In this document: positions 13,873 to 26,205 of the stretch, one piece after another
Position numbering within the stretch: position 1 is the first letter of the stretch
How the letters are laid out: each line of letters begins with the position of its first letter
Assembly: GCA_019802505.1 (NCBI GenBank)
Contig: JAFMOC010000264.1
Coordinates: 528,501-592,500, forward strand
Direction of reading: 5' to 3'
DNA length: 64,000 nt
Source of the DNA: Corydoras sp. C115
Lineage: Eukaryota > Chordata > Actinopteri > Siluriformes > Callichthyidae
The notes under the pieces: model-generated
What the model saw: only the letters and a program-made list of their open reading frames with translations
Told to the model about the DNA's origin: nothing
Databases searched by the model: none
Program-made: the position numbers and the translations under genes

Positions 13873-14514
13873 CCAACGAAATCCCCATTCGTTTAATAGT
13901 GCTCTCTGCGATGCATGTAGATATCTAGATTTCCCGAATGAGGTAATGACAATGAAACGACAAGGATATAAAACATAAAGACATCGCTCTGAAATATTTC
14001 AGAATGATCTTGCAGCAAAAAACATCGTCAATAAACTCCTTTTGTATGCTACTCATAACTTCGTCTCAGGGCTAAATTCCCATCATCAGCAGCAGTGGTA
14101 TTTAATTTCCTCCCTCGGTTCTGCCAAATCGCTTTAAAGACGGTGAGCTTCATTTTGTTGCGTGTTTATTAAGGGTTTTATGACCTCTTGGGGTTGTAGT
14201 CTAATAAATATGGAGGCAAATAGGCCTAGACACACTGCCTTATTAAAAGCAGATCTATGGCTTTTCTTAGTGGTGGAGCCTCAGATGTTGCTAATGATTA
14301 TTGTTCTGTAGCCAGAAGCGAAAAAAATGTCTTCCCAGCAATGGCTCTTGTCACAAATTAAAATCCCGAGTTGAATTTTCAGCGATTTTGATGATTTATT
14401 TTATTCTGTACTCATATCCAAGCTGTTAAACTTACAAGCGCTGTATGTGTCGATGTGACCAAATTCTTTTATGAATGTTTGCTGCTTACAAATCTATTAA
14501 CATTCTTATTTTAT
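13873..14514. other. Unique intron sequence
   Basis: No repeat or exon recognised. Confidence 0.5.
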
Positions 14515-15105
14515 TATTTTCTGCTTAATCCTCTACCTTGGTCGTGTGGGGGCGGGGGGGGGGGGGGGTTCCCCATGTCCATCAAGGAGAGAACGTTTGG
14601 AGTGCTAGGCAGATACACCCAGGTCAGGGTGCCAATCTATCACTATATTAAGGTTTATATTATTTAAATCTATTATTATTATTTTCTACATACCCAATGG
14701 AATCCCGCCCCATTGGGAATCGGTTCGAATCGCAATCTGGGTGGAGTTTCCATGTTCTCCCCGTGTCCGCTTGGGTTTCTTCCAGGTTCTCCGGTTTCCT
14801 CCCACAGTCCAAAAACATGGATCAAGGTCAATTGAGTTCTCCAAATTGCCCCATATAGAGTGTGTTTGTGTTAGTGACTGTGTCCAGTGATAGATTGGTG
14901 TCCTGTCCTGGGTGTATCTGCCCAGCGCCTGAGACATTATCCCCTGGATGGGCATGGGGAACCCCCCCGCTACCCTAATAGAGGATAAAGTGGAAGATAA
15001 TGGACAGCTGGACAGTTTTCTTAAAGGTCTTTAGAGCATTCAATTTACCTTGAATCCATATTTTTGGACTGTGCGCAGAATGTTTTGCCATCCAGGGGAG
15101 AATAA
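14515..15105. mobile_element. Three V-SINE-like fragments (-, +, rearranged)
   Basis: Minus 3' half 14515-14645 with an 18-G run, plus copy 14712-15003 lacking its head, and scrambled core pieces at 15030-15105. Confidence 0.75.
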
Positions 15106-15184
15106 CAAAAGCTTTAATATTAAAAAATTAATTACAAATTGAATAAAATGGCTTTTAATATAACAAGCTTAAAAATTAACGTAC

Positions 15185-16118
15185 TGTGGCCTTAATTAGG
15201 TAATTAATATTTGTTGAGTTAAATCACTTTTTAGGAAGTTTAATATATTAATTCATTACCTATTATCACATTTGATCATTTTAAGCCATCATTTATATTT
15301 TAATATACAGTTATTTTAATAAATAATCATTTGTTTGTATGTAGTACATGTTAAATTCCATCGCCTCTACTTTTGGATAGAAGGGATTTTAATTAGGTAA
15401 TTAATATTAGTTGAGATAAACCACTTTTTAGGACGCTGTATGTTTAATGCATTACCCATCATCACATTTGATCATTTTAAGCCATTATTAATAAATAATC
15501 ATTTGTTTGTATGTAGTACATGTTAAATTCCATCGCCTCTACTTTTGGATAGAAGGGATTTTAATTAGGTAATTAATATTAGTTGATGTAAACCACTTTT
15601 TAGGAAGCTGTATATTTAATTAATTAATTTATTACCTATCATCACATGTGATCATTTTAAGCCATTATCTATATTTTAAAATAAAGTTATTTTAATAAAT
15701 AATCATTTGTTTGTATGTAGTACATGTTAAATTCCATCGCCTCTACTTTTGGATGCGAGGGATTTTAATTAGGTAATTAATATTTTAGGACGCTGTATGT
15801 TTAATGCATTACCCATCATCACATTTGATCATTTTATGCCATCATTTATATTTTGATATACAGTTATTTTAATAAATAATCATTTGTTTGTATGTAGTAC
15901 ATGTTAAATTCCATCGCCTCTACTTTTGGATGGAAGGGATTTTAATTAGGTAATTAATATTTGTTAAGGTAAACCACTTTTTAGGACGCTGTATGTTTAA
16001 TTTGATCATTTTAAGCCATCATTTATATTTTGATATACAGTTATTTTAATAAATAATCATTTGTTTGTATGTAGTACATGTTAACTTCCATCGCCTCTAC
16101 TTTAGGATGGAAGGGATT
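15185..16118. repeat. AT-rich five-copy tandem repeat in intron 1
   Basis: Units of about 170-205 bp start with TTAATTAGGTAATTAATATT near 15190, 15388, 15558, 15762 and 15940. Each contains GATCATTTTAAGCCAT, TTATTTTAATAAATAATCAT, TTTGTTTGTATGTAGTACAT and TTCCATCGCCTCTACTTT. Internal deletions differ between units. It is more than 70% A+T and has no coding capacity. Confidence 0.85.
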
Positions 16119-16647
16119 TGTAAATTTTGCTCCTCCTCCATTTGGCAAATGGAGTGTGATTACTTATTCTTTCCCATTTGGCAGGTAAGGTGCATTGCCT
16201 GGCATTCATCCTGAAGGACATTACCAGTATTAAATCAAAGGGCTTTGGGAGCAAGTCTAACCGAACACACGAGCATAAACATTTACTAAGTGATATACTT
16301 TCCGCTTTCCGTTTTATTAAAATGAACAGAATACTGAGCGAAAAGAAGGAGCGACATCAGCTGTCATCTTTTAAATCAGAGCATCTTATATGTTTAGAAT
16401 TACCAAATATTACTTTGCTGTCTAGGTGTGAGCACTAGGAATGTTGCCAAGACAAAATAAGACAAAAAACATACAGTGGTCTGATGTAAAAGTGGTGTGG
16501 AGGAGAGAACGATGAGCGAGGTTCTATTAAAAACAATTTACATATTTGAAAAGAGCAAAAGGAAAATGTCTATCGTTTTAAAATACAATTTGAACTTTAA
16601 TATGAACTTGTCGATATTATTGGAAATTGTAATAATAATGATAATTA
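16119..16647. other. Unique intron sequence
   Basis: Contains an 86-codon open frame at 16178-16438 without recognisable similarity; taken as chance. Confidence 0.45.
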
Positions 16648-16978
16648 TCCATCCATCCATTATCTTCCATTATCTTCTTTGTCCTACTAGGGTGGCGGGG
16701 GTGGGGGGGGGGGGGGGGGGGGGGGGGGGCGTTCCCCATGCCCATCCAGGGGAGAACGTTTCGGGCGCTGGGCAGATAGACCCAGGACAGGACGCCAATC
16801 CATCACTGGACACACATTCACTCACACAAACACACTCTATATGGGGCAATTTGGAGAACTCAATTGACTTGATCCATGTTTTTGGACTGTGGGAGGAAAC
16901 CGGAGAACCCGGAGGAAACCCACGCAGACACGGGGAGAACATGGAAACTCCACCCAGATTGGGATTCGAACCGGGAAT
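16648..16978 (-). mobile_element. V-SINE-like copy with long G run
   Basis: Tail TATCTTCC duplicated, about 32 G at 16698-16729; ends at CGAACCGGGAAT, head lost. Confidence 0.85.
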
Positions 16979-17086
16979 TATTTTGTATCCCCCAGACTAC
17001 TAAGCACTTTCCTCATTCATTTTAGAAATGTTTAGATCTGATGTTGAGTATGCACATCACAATCACTGCATTTTAAAAAATACACA

Positions 17087-17088
17087 GC

Positions 17089-17152
<64 letters not shown>
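17087..17152. repeat. (CA)n microsatellite
   Basis: Pure dinucleotide run. Confidence 0.95.
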
Positions 17153-17160
<8 letters not shown>

Positions 17161-17296
17161 ACACACAGACAAAGTTTACATTCCATGTAAAAGCTGGTGC
17201 AGAACGAGGTGCCAGTCTGTTTGTGGAGTTCACTGATAAGCTCTCAAGGCAAATTTCAATGAATTATTAGACAGGGCTCTCAACTGTATATATATA

Positions 17297-17832
17297 TCCT
17301 CTATTAGGGTCGCGGTTGGGTTCTCCATGCCCATCCAGGGGAGAACGTTTCGGGCGCTGGGCAGATACACCCAGGACAGGACACCAATATATCTACTGGA
17401 CACACACTCACTCACACAGGACACTCTATATGGGGCAAGTTGGAGAATTCAATTGACCTTGATCCATGTTTTTGGACTGTGGGAGGAAACCGGAGAACCC
17501 GGAGGAAACTTACGCGGACACGTGTACATATATATATATATATCATATATATATCATACTGTTACATCTGTGTTCTATATTATCCATCCATCCATTATCT
17601 TCAGCTTTATCCTCTATTGGGGTCACGGTGGGGTTCCCCATGCCCATCCAGGGGAGAACGTCTCGGGCACTGGGCAGATACACCCAGGACAGGTCGCCAA
17701 TCTATCACTGGGCACACACTCACTCACACAGACATACGCTATATGGGGCCAATTTGGACCCGGAGGAAACCCACGCGGACACGGGGAGAACATGAAAACT
17801 CCATCCAGATGCGCTGAGAGGAGAACATGCCG
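17297..17832 (-). mobile_element. Two V-SINE-like partial copies
   Basis: 17297-17523 stops in the core; 17582-17832 has the core removed between CAATTTGGA and CCCGGAGGAAACC. Confidence 0.8.
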
Positions 17833-17866
17833 ATCTATATTATATATTATAATATTATTATTATTG

Positions 17867-18217
17867 GCGGCATGGTGGTTTAGTGGTTAGCACATTCGCC
17901 TCTCAGCGCTAGGGATTCCCGGTTCGAATCCCCATCTGGGTGGAATGTCCATGTTCTCCCCGTGTCTGCGTGGGTTTCCTCCAGGTTCTCCGGTTTCCTC
18001 CCACAGTCCAAAAACATGCATCAAGTCAATTGAATTCTCAAAAATTGCCCCATATAGAGTGTGTCTGTGTGAGTTAGTGTGTGTCCAGCAATGGATTGGC
18101 GCCCTGTCCTGGGTCTGTCTGCCCAGCGCCCGAGACGTTCTCCCCTGGATTGGCATGGGGAACCCCACCGCGACCCTAATAGAGGATAAAGCGGGAGATA
18201 ATGAATGAATGAATGAA
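17867..18217 (+). mobile_element. V-SINE-like full copy, subfamily B
   Basis: Head GGCGGCATGGTGGTTTAGTG, CTCAAAATTGCCCC, CCCCACCGCGACCC and (ATGA)n tail. Confidence 0.9.
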
Positions 18218-18950
18218 TATTATTATTATTTTATACATTTACATACTTATTGAATGTATCTACCTACCTATCTATCTATCTATCTTCCAACTTGAGATGG
18301 CCACATCTGTACATGCTTACTGTGTAAAGATTAAAGATGTTGGGTGGAAACAAGATATCTTCTATTTTTTGTGCTAAAAAATGATTTAATAATCATCGGG
18401 ATTATTGCATTATTAGATATAAGCAGGTTGCATTTGTATTAGATGGCAGTTACTCCAACCCCAAACTGTGGAGATGTGAAAACATGACCCTGCCTTTGTG
18501 AGAAAACCATTTTTTGCTAATTATCTCAATTCCGAAATGACAAAGCTAAAAAAATCGCATGACATTTTTCACTCAGACGTTGAACGGGCTCTGGTTAAAG
18601 ATGGCGGGACGTAAAATGGCGATGGGAAGAGCAGCAGATTAAGGTTTTCTGTATCCTCTGGGTCAAGGTGTGAGTTAATAGAGGGAAGCAGAGGTTTAGT
18701 TAGAGTTAGAGGTTATGGTCTGAAAGGGTTCGGGCCCAACGGGGTCAACATGTTGTCACCTTTGAGCCCATCTGACCCCATAAAACCCTTGAGCAAAGTC
18801 TAGTTAAGCATTGACCATCCAAATCCTGGGCAAGGTCGCCAACAAAGGGTTAAACCAACAAACCAAGATGTTTACGATGACTGTTGTCTTTGTCTTTCGT
18901 CTACGTGATTCCGCTCATCCATCCGCCAATCGCTTTGTTTCCCGTTTCAG
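18218..18950. other. Intron 1 end, unique sequence
   Basis: Ends in the acceptor of the start-codon exon; includes short TATC repeats at 18260. Confidence 0.5.
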
Positions 18951-18994
18951 GTCCATACTCTCTGGCTGGTGTTCCCCCTGCTGTGTGGAGGGGG

Positions 18995-19169
18995 ATGGAG
19001 CGTGGAGGAGGAGACAGCCCTTGCCTCCGGGAGAGTCCTGAGCGCCGTGCTACCGCCAGCCCAGATCTTAGCGGGCCCCCTCCAGGAAAGATAAGCCGCC
19101 TGGAAATGAATGGCAGCCCTACGGGGCCCCGCAACCGCCACAATGGGGCTCCACAGAGAGTCCTGGGAG
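18995..19169 (+). CDS. satb2: SATB2 coding exon 1: start codon and N-terminal region
   Basis: The exon begins at 18951 after a pyrimidine-rich acceptor (GTTTCCCGTTTCAG) and has 44 untranslated bases before ATG at 18995 (G at -3 and +4, a good Kozak context). It encodes about 58 residues, MERGGGDSPCLRESPERR and onward, aligning with the human SATB2 N-terminus, with GPPPGKISRLE and NGSPTG blocks. The segment is proline- and charge-rich and probably disordered. The donor follows CTGGGAG at 19169/19170 (GTATGG), leaving phase 1; the split Gly codon is completed at 30964. The start is chosen because the upstream exon frame is closed and the family starts here. Confidence 0.93.
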
Positions 19170-19216
19170 GTATGGCATCAAAAATGCTTAGCTATTCTTA
19201 ACTCTACCTACCATTT

Positions 19217-20184
19217 CATCCACCCATCCATCCATCAGCTTCCGCTTTATCCTCTACTATGGTCGCAGGTGGGGGGGGGGTTCCCCATGGGCAGATAGAC
19301 CCAGGACAGGGCGCCAATCTATCGCTGGGCACACACTCACTCACACATACACACTCTATATGGGGCAATTTGGAGAACTCAATTGACCTTAATCCATTTC
19401 AATCAATTGAATGTTTTAAATTGTCCCATATTGAGTTCCTCATATCTATCTCACACAGACACTCTCTATATGGGGCAATTTAGAGCTTTAAATTGACCTT
19501 AATCCATGTTTTTGGACTGTGGGGGGAAACCGGAGAACCCGGAGGAAACCCACGCGGACACTGGGAGAACATGGAAACTCCTGGTTGCCCAGGGCTGAAA
19601 GGCGAGGTCTGTGTGGGTTTCCTCCGGGTTCTCCGGTTTCCTCCCACAGTCCAAAAACATGGATTAAGGTCAATTTAAAGCTCTAAATTGCCCCATATAG
19701 AGTGTGTCTGTGTGAGATAGATATGAGGAACTCAATATGGGACAATTTAGAACATTCAATTGACCTTGAGCCATTTTTTGGACTATGGGAGGAAACCGGA
19801 GAACCCGGAGGAAACCCACGCGGACACTGGGAGAACATGGAAACTCCTGGATCCCCAGGGCTGAAAGGTGAGGTCTGTGTGGGTTTCCTCCGGGTTCTCC
19901 GGTTTCCTCCCACAGTCCAAAAACATGGATTAAGGTCAATTTAAAGCTCTAAATTGCCCCATATAGAGAGTGTCTGTGTGAGATAGATATGAGGAACTCA
20001 ATATGGGACAATTTAGAACATTCAATTGACCTAGAGCAATTTTTTGGACTGTGGGAGGAAACCGGAGAACCCGGAGGAAACCCACGTGGACACGAGGAGA
20101 ACATGGAAATTCCACCCAGATGGGGATTCGAACCGGGAATCCCTAGCGCTGAGAGGAGAACATGCTAACCACTAAGCCACCCAT
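19217..20184. mobile_element. V-SINE mosaic with inverted, tandem units
   Basis: Minus tail part 19217-19400, then alternating minus and plus core pieces joined by CAGGGCTGAAAGGCGAGGTC, repeated with a 265-bp period (19728, 19993), and a final minus head ending CTAAGCCACCCA. Confidence 0.8.
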
Positions 20185-20254
20185 GTAGTAAAAAACCCTG
20201 TCCATTTAAATTAGATACAGATTTAGATTTGCCAACATTTGCGAAATTCAAGTT

Positions 20255-20378
20255 TCAAGGTGATTTTTTTATATAGCACTTATGTCAGTGGTGCATTGTC
20301 ACAAAGCAGCTTTACGGTGTTCTACGCGTAAACCCCCTACTGAGCAAACTAAACAGACAGTGGCAAGGAAAAACCTAG
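20255..20378 (+). mobile_element. R3 repeat fragment
   Basis: GTGCATTGTCACAAAGCAGC, then ACAGTGGCAAGGAAAAACC, match the 31.2 kb array but are truncated before the AAGGAAGAAACC block. Confidence 0.6.
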
Positions 20379-20424
20379 TGTTGATGTTTTTAATTGGAGA
20401 AATACTAAATAGTGTATTGTGTAT

Positions 20425-20772
20425 CACGGTGCCTTTGTGTTTAGCATGTTCTCCTCTCAGCACTAGGGATTCCCGGTTCGAATCCCAATCTGGATGGAGT
20501 TTCCATGTTCTCCCCGTGTCCGCGTGGGTTTCCTCCGGGTTTTCCGCTTTCCTCCCACAGTCCAAAAACATGCATCAAGTCAATTGAGTTCTCCAAATTG
20601 CCCCATATAGAGTGTGTCTGTGTGAGTGAGTGTGTGTCCAGTGATAGATTGGCGCCCTGTCCTGGGTGTATCTGCCCGGCGCCCGGGACGTTCTCCCCTG
20701 GATGTGCATGGAGAACCACCCCCTCCCCCAGCGACCCTAATAGAGGATAAAGTGGAAGATAATGTATGGATG
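20425..20772 (+). mobile_element. V-SINE-like copy
   Basis: Altered head (CACGGTGCCTTTGTGTTTAG), then intact to GTGGAAGATAATG. Confidence 0.85.
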
Positions 20773-20805
20773 TATTGTGTATTTTCAGGTGTCAATTTTC
20801 ATTAA

Positions 20806-20874
20806 TACATTCATTATGTTCCGCTTAATCCTCTGGGGGGGGGGGGGGGGGGGGGGGGGGGTTCTCTATGCCCC
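20806..20874 (-). mobile_element. V-SINE-like tail fragment with 26-G run
   Basis: ATTATGTTCCGCTTAATCC, poly-G 20836-20861, GTTCTCTATGCCCC. Confidence 0.65.
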
Positions 20875-21389
20875 TTTAGTTTAACTTATCTAAGGTTGTT
20901 GTCGTGTGCCGGCAGTGTTATGGATGAACAGCTGGTGAGACCAGATAATAGGTGGTGTAAACAAATAGTGGACAAGTAACAAGTAGTTATAAGTAGTAAT
21001 AGCAGCAGAGCTAAGATGGGAAGACACTGCAGGTTACCTAGTCAAGAGGGCTTCCTGATATACTGGAATAGCATCATTTCAGAGCCACGCTCTAACCTAA
21101 TGATGAGACGGATGGAGATAATGTGCTTTGTGAAGCCCTAGGCAATACTGACATCTAGATTACTTACAGATAACATGGCTCTAATTTACACCTAGGGGCA
21201 ATTTAGACAGAGGGAATAGGGTACACCCAGGCTGCAACTGTTGTTTTGATGTAAGGCGACACTGTTACGCACTATGCGACGTATTTCGATATATTTTCCA
21301 CTTAACTCTGAGGGAACCGCAGTGATTTCCAGATGGTTAGGCCGCACATTTGAGCTGGGTGACATAAAGTACATACAAGTGGATGAAGT
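20875..21389. other. Unique intron sequence
   Basis: No feature recognised. Confidence 0.5.
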
Positions 21390-22615
21390 CTGGGGCAAGT
21401 AGAACATTATGGATTTATGGAAGTCGTTTCGGTCGCGAGGGCGGCACGGTGGCTTAGTGGTTAGCATGTTCTCCTCTCAGCACTAGGGATTCCCGGTTCG
21501 AATCCCCATCTGGGTGGAGTTTCCATGTCCTCCCCGTGGCCGCGTGGGTTTCCTCCGGGTTCTCCGGTTTCCTCCCACAGTCCAAAAACATGGATTAAGT
21601 CTATTGAGTTCTCCAAATTGCCCCATATAGAGTGTGTCTGTGTGAGTGAGTGTGTGCCCAGTGATAGATTGGCGCCATGTCCTGGGTGTATCTGCCCAGC
21701 GCCCGAAACGTTCTTCCCTGGATGGGCATGGGGAACCCCCCCGCGACCCTAATAGACCCCCCCCCTTCCCATAATCTGGGGCAAATAGATTATGGATTTA
21801 TGGAAGTCGTTTTGGTCGCGAGGGCAGCATGGGGTGCCTCCCCCACGACTCTAATATAGGATAAAGCGGAAGATAATGGATGAATGGATGTTAATAAGGC
21901 AATATGGGTGGCTTAGTGGCTAGCATGTTCTCCTCTCAGCACTAGGGATTCCCGGTTCGTATACCCATCTGGGTGGAGTTTCCATGTCCTCCCCGTGGCC
22001 GCGTGGGTTTCCTCCGGGTTCTCTGGTTTCCTCCCCCAGTCCCAAAACATGGATCAAGTCAATTGAGTTCTCCAAATTGCCCCATATAGAGTGTGTCTGT
22101 GTGAGTGAGTGTGTGCCCAGTGATAGATTGGCGTCCTGTCCTGGGTGTATCTGCCCAGCGCCCGAAACTTTCTCCCCTCAATGGGCATGGGGAACCCCCC
22201 CGCTACCCTAATAGGGTATAAAGCGAAAGATAATGGATGAATGGATGTTAATAAGGCATTATGGGTGGCTTAGTGGTTGGCATGTTCTCCTCTCAGCACT
22301 AGGGATTCCCGGTTCGTATCCCCATCTGGGTGGAGTTTCCATGTCCTCCCCGTGGCCGCGTGGGTTTCCTCCGGGTTCTCCGGTTTCCTCCCCCAGTCCC
22401 AAAACATGGATCAAGTCATTTGAGTTCTCCAAATTGCCCCATATAGAGTGTGTCTGTGTGAGTGAGTGTGTGCCCAGCGATAGATTGGCGTCCTGTCCTG
22501 GGTGTATCTGCCCAGCGCCCGAAACGTTCTCCCCTGGATGGGCATGGGGAACCCCCCCCCCCCCACGACCCTAATAGAGGATAAAGCGGAAGATAATGGA
22601 TGGATGGATGGATGG
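21390..22615 (+). mobile_element. Tandem array of three V-SINE-like copies with flanks
   Basis: Copies at 21441-21755, 21903-22245 and 22258-22615. Flank TATGGATTTATGGAAGTCGT occurs at 21411 and 21793; GGATGTTAATAAGGCA precedes copies two and three. Confidence 0.9.
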
Positions 22616-23514
22616 TTTTTGTCGCGATATACCTCCTGCACTATTTTCTTAATAATATTCTGATGTGTAATTCATCAGACACCTCCCATACACCTCCCAT
22701 GCTTCGTAATAATCATCTCTAGCCCTCCCTCAAAAGGCAAAGGGTTCTGTCGGAAAATTTTATTAGACTAGATTAAAAGCCCAAGCCGCAGCATACAATT
22801 CAATCAATTCCATCCCATACACTAATGTGGTCAGAGGAGTGTCATGGGGACCATATAACACCAAATGTACTTAATAAAGTACGACTGTAAAGGCCTGATT
22901 TATTTTCCTGGGTGGTTTATCGATTCCAACTTCGCAGATGCATGCGAAGGCACCCACATAAGTAGCCGCACGCTCGCCGAAATAAAATATCGATCAAAAT
23001 GGCAATAACTGTCCTTCCAGCCATACTGCATGGCTCTGTTGCTTTAGAAACAAAACATGTGTCCAACCCCCCCTTCACCCCTATTACCGACACATTGACT
23101 TTGCCTTGTATTTAGCAGTTTATAAGGGTCCTTTACATCGCCTTCCACATTTAATAGTAATTAAACCACAACTTTTGGTACTAAATCCTCATTATCTTGC
23201 AGATTCAAGATAACACGTGATGATGTGAAGGATAATCTGGATAATTAAAGTGTTTGTGTGTGTGGTTGTGTGCGTACTGGTAGCGCTAGATATGCTGGTG
23301 GTTATTGTGACTGGGAACATTTTGTGCAACATTTATCCTTCACCATGGTAACCAGAGTTGAAAAGCAGTCCCAAGATATCATTCATCAAATAAAAACTAA
23401 AACTGTATTTAAAGTCTTCGATTTACGCTCTTTAAACTTCTGATTGACAGGTCAATATATATCCTTTCAAATATAGCCTTCATTTATTCAATAGCTTAGA
23501 GGAAAGTCATATAT
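22616..23514. other. Unique intron sequence
   Basis: Non-repetitive; no exon or family recognised. Confidence 0.5.
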
Positions 23515-24455
23515 TAGGGTTATTAGGGTGGCCCCATGCTCATCCAGGGGAGAACGTTTCGGGAGCTGGGCAGATACACCCAGGACAGGGCGCCAATCTA
23601 TCACTGGACACATGTTTTGTGGACTGGGCACTCACTCACACAAACACGTGCAATTTAAAGCATTCGATTGACCTTGAAATCCATGGTTTTGGACTGTGGG
23701 AGGTAACGGGAGAACCCGGAGGAAGACCACGAGGACATGGGGAGAACATGGAAACTCCACCCAGATTGGGATTCCAATCTGGAGACCCAGTGTTGAGAGG
23801 AGAACATGCTAACCTCTAAGCCACCGTGCCGCCCCTTTTCAAATATAAGGTATATATTTCCGCTAGGGTCGCGCGGGGGGGTTCCCAATGCACATCCAGG
23901 GGAGAACGTTTAGGGCGCTGGGCAGATACACCCAGGACAGGACGCCAATCTATCACTGGACACACACTCACTCACACAGACACACTCTATATGGGGCAAT
24001 TTGGAGAATTCAATTGACTTGATTCATGTTTTTGGACCGTGGGAGGTAACGGGAGAACCCGGAGGAAACCCACGCAGGGGGAGAACAGGGAGTCCAATTC
24101 CCTGGAGACCCAGTGCTGAGAGAGAACACTAATAAGCCACCGTGCCGCCCCTTTTCAAATATAAGGTATATAACAGGGTCGCGCGGGGGGGTTCCCAATG
24201 CACATCCAGGGGAGAACGTTTCGGGCGCTGGGCAGATACGACAGGATGCCAATCTATCACTGGGCACACACACACTCACACAGACACACTCCAATTTGGA
24301 GAATTCAATTCCCAGTGACCTGGGAGGTAACGGGAGAAAGGAGAACAAGGACATGGGGAGAACATGGAAACTCCACCCAGATTGGGATTCGAACCTGGAT
24401 TCCCAGTGCTGAGAGGAGAACATGCTAAGCACTAAGCCACCTTCACAAATATTTT
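23515..24455 (-). mobile_element. Tandem array of three V-SINE-like copies
   Basis: Copies 23515-23836, 23868-24150 and 24175-24442. The junction CCCCTTTTCAAATATAAGGT is present twice. Each copy has its own internal deletions. Confidence 0.9.
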
Positions 24456-25027
24456 ATATATATATATATATAGAATATATGCAGTACGTAATACATATCC
24501 AGCTTCCCACGCTCCACTCTCTGGATCCTCTGGGGAGGTCAAGGGCTCCCCCCAGTGTTGACCCGATCAACAGCAGCTAATCACGGACTGAGTATACCCT
24601 TTTTGTCTTTATTTTCTGTAGAGTCCACATGCTGTCTGTCAATGTCTTTGTGCTTGTACAACAGCAAGAGAAAGTATGCCACCTGATGTATGTATCCGTT
24701 TGTAGGGGTCCCGGGCATCTGAGGTGTCTTCCCGCGCTATATGCGGTATTTAAAATATGTGCCCCAATTTAAATTGCTTTAATTCTACTTGTTTGTTGAA
24801 CAGAAATAAAACTTTACAAGTTTTATTCGTGTCTTATGGTCGTCTCATGTGGGTCATGTGGTTTCCCAAAGATTCTTACATTTATGTTGCTTGTTAGACT
24901 GTTATTATTTTTTTTCTAGCGTTTGTTTGGGGGGGGGGGGGGGGGGGGTCATATTCTTACAGATTTAAACAATAATAATGTATTGTCAATAATATTGTAA
25001 TTTTTCGAAGACTGTGAGCCTTTAAAG
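24456..25027. other. Intron sequence with TA and poly-G runs
   Basis: Otherwise nothing recognised. Confidence 0.5.
24929..24948. repeat. Poly-G tract
   Basis: 20 G without V-SINE neighbours. Confidence 0.9.
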
Positions 25028-25374
25028 TCCATCCAACCATCCATTATCTTCCGCTTTATCCTCTTGTAGGGTCGCGGGGGGGTGGGGGGGGGTTCCCCAT
25101 GCCCATCCAGGGGAGAACGTTTCGGGCGCTGGCAAATACACCCAGGACAGGACAACAATCTATCACTGGACACACACTCACTCACACAGACACACTCTAT
25201 ATTGGGCAATTTGGAGAACTCAGTTGCCTTGATCCATGTTTTTGGACTGTGGGAGGAAACCGGAGAACCCGGAGGAAACCCACGCGGACATGGGGAGAAC
25301 ATGGAAACTCCACCCAGATGGGGATTCGAACCGGGAATCCCTAGCGCTGAGAGGCGAACGTGCTAACCACTAAA
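25028..25374 (-). mobile_element. V-SINE-like copy
   Basis: Tail CATCCATTATCTTCCGC to AACCACTAAACC; G run broken by one T. Confidence 0.85.
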
Positions 25375-25907
25375 CCAAAGTAAAGTCTTTACTTTAAAAT
25401 CACAGGCCCATTATGGCGTCCCGTATCCCCTCCCATGTTTTTCACTGTTTATTTGAGGTAGTTAATACACCCTGCCGGCAACTATTTATATTAACTGGAG
25501 AAAAATGTTTCGACCTAATTGCCTTCGCTCCATTTTAATTAGTGTGATTATTGCCGTGTTTGTTTAAGTGGCAGGGTTGGTTGTATGTGGAAAACATGGA
25601 AGGACGGTTTAAAAGGCCCAGAAAGCCTGAGTGGACACACCACCGATGTTTACTTCAAGCTCCGTTGGCCGAGGAGCACGAAACACTTCGAAACGGGAAC
25701 ATTTGAAGAGGGAGGCGTAGACTCGGAGGCAGCCATAAGAACGAGAGGATATTTAATATCCTGAGACACTTTGACTTGAAGATTGCTGGGCTGACAGAGG
25801 GCAGTTCAATAGTTCAGCTGATGGAAATGAGAGAAAGGTCATTTTCATAAACCAACAGTCAGGAAAGTTCTGGAAATGTAAAATTCAAGGACTATTGAAA
25901 ATTCAAG
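25375..25907. other. Unique intron sequence
   Basis: No feature recognised. Confidence 0.5.
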
Positions 25908-26117
25908 GGCGCCAATCTATCGCTGGGCACTCACTCACTCACACAGAAACACTCTATATGGGGCAATTTGGAGAAATCAATTGATCGATCCATGTTTTTG
26001 GACTGTGGGAGGAAACCGGAGAACCCGGAGGAAACCCATGCGGACACGGGGAGGACATGGAAACTCCACCCAGACTGGGATTCGAACCCGAGAATCCTTA
26101 TGCTAACCACTAAGCAT
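25908..26117 (-). mobile_element. V-SINE-like 5' half
   Basis: From GGGCGCCAATCTATCGC to CCACTAAGCATG, with the same AT-rich flank as 13465. Confidence 0.8.
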
Positions 26118-26205
26118 GTAACTTGTAATTAATTAGGAAATTCACATCTTATATTTATTTATATATTTTATTTATAGTTTAATATTCTATAATATATTTG
26201 TAGTT

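Noticed and set aside
21390..22615. CRISPR-like or satellite array
   Set aside because: Units are SINEs of about 350 bp with flanks; the context is a vertebrate intron.
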